The translations under genes and the position numbers were made by a program. The notes under the pieces were generated by a model. That model searched no databases. It was not told where the DNA came from and worked only from the letters and a program-made list of their open reading frames with translations. Below, piece by piece: positions 31,971 through 32,304 of a DNA stretch of 32,304 bases. Origin of the DNA: Spirochaetales bacterium (GTDB lineage: Bacteria; Spirochaetota; Spirochaetia; Treponematales; Treponemataceae); contig QKCE01000223.1 in assembly GCA_003245785.1 (NCBI GenBank), forward strand, positions 1-32,304, read 5' to 3'. How positions within the stretch are numbered: the first letter of the stretch is position 1; each line of letters starts with the position of its first letter.

Positions 31971-32304
31971 ATGGACAGTTATACCCTCGTGAGGACCGAA
32001 CACCTCAACCACCACGGAAAGCTTTTCGGCGGCCAATTGCTGAAATGGGTCGACGAGTACGCGTGGATGGCCGCGTCCCGGGACTTTTGCGGCTCGATCC
32101 TCGTGACCCGCGCCATGGAAAACCTGGAATTCCGGCACGCCGTGCCCAACGGCTCCATCATGCATTTTTCGGTGAACCTCGCGCATCGGGGAACCACCTC
32201 CGCCACCTATTCCGTCGACGTCTACGCCGACATGCCCGGCCAGTACGAGGAGAAGCTGATCTTCACGAACAGCGTCACCTTCGTGGCCGTCGACGAGGGG
32301 GGCA
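31971..32304 (+). CDS. Acyl-CoA thioesterase, hotdog fold (5' part)
   Basis: The frame runs off the window after 111 codons. It matches hotdog acyl-CoA thioesterases (YciA/ACOT type): the opening HLNHHGKLFGGQLLKWVDEYAW has the conserved Asn, the GG turn and the Asp of the active site, followed by EFRHAVPNGSIMHFSVNLAHRGTTSATYSVDVYA. Such enzymes hydrolyse acyl-CoA to free acid and CoA in the cytoplasm. GGAGA lies 6 bases before the ATG. It starts 12 bases after the kinase stop and is probably co-transcribed with it. Confidence 0.85.
   Translation, partial: MDSYTLVRTEHLNHHGKLFGGQLLKWVDEYAWMAASRDFCGSILVTRAMENLEFRHAVPNGSIMHFSVNLAHRGTTSATYSVDVYADMPGQYEEKLIFTNSVTFVAVDEGG

Overview
This is a GC-rich bacterial chromosomal window, densely coded on both strands. 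It carries ordinary metabolic and signalling genes and shows no phage, transposon, CRISPR array or RNA gene. The cell is most likely diderm: there is an SrkA-type kinase, a PsiE-family membrane protein, a periplasmic-type solute-binding protein without a lipobox, and a lipoprotein chitinase. A spirochaete-like host is possible, but this is a weak impression that the sequence does not prove. Class Ia ribonucleotide reductase and an FMN-dependent 2-hydroxyacid oxidase suggest some tolerance of oxygen.

Layout. (1) 1-4806, + strand: the 3' end of a 2-hydroxyacid (lactate-type) oxidase, a LytS-type sensor kinase, its LytTR response regulator and a CstA-family transporter. The transporter is preceded by a direct repeat with the sequence and 21-bp phase of a BtsR-type operator and is closed by a strong terminator. 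Together these look like a pyruvate/lactate sensing and uptake module. (2) 4880-10037, + strand: an exported beta-helix protein with a Pro/Gly-rich linker, a GDSL/SGNH (RGAE-like) esterase, a 40-bp tandem repeat, a PsiE-family protein, and a short GH115-like glycosidase behind a good promoter and a possible leader ORF. (3) 10179-14781, - strand: an orphan solute-binding protein and nrdA-nrdB, whose promoter carries two NrdR-like boxes 31 bp apart. (4) 14937-19708: a REC/HD-GYP c-di-GMP phosphodiesterase, a small secreted protein, an OmpR-type regulator, and a membrane protein with a degenerate GGDEF and an intact EAL domain. (5) 19941-23231, - strand: a multidomain GH18 chitinase lipoprotein and srkA. 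(6) 23276-30125, + strand: a complete tryptophan operon, trpE-trpGD-trpCF-trpB-trpA, with enterobacterial gene order and both enterobacterial fusions, controlled by a consensus promoter and twin 22-bp palindromes. (7) 30168 to the end: a hybrid histidine kinase and the start of an acyl-CoA thioesterase.

How the genes work together. The hydroxyacid oxidase would make pyruvate, the LytS/LytTR pair would sense an external carboxylate such as pyruvate, and CstA would import it. The trp operon covers all steps from chorismate to tryptophan with tight translational coupling. The c-di-GMP genes encode two likely hydrolases and no intact diguanylate cyclase, so this region probably lowers c-di-GMP. 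Chitinase, GH115 and the esterase suggest use of chitin and decorated plant or microbial polysaccharides.
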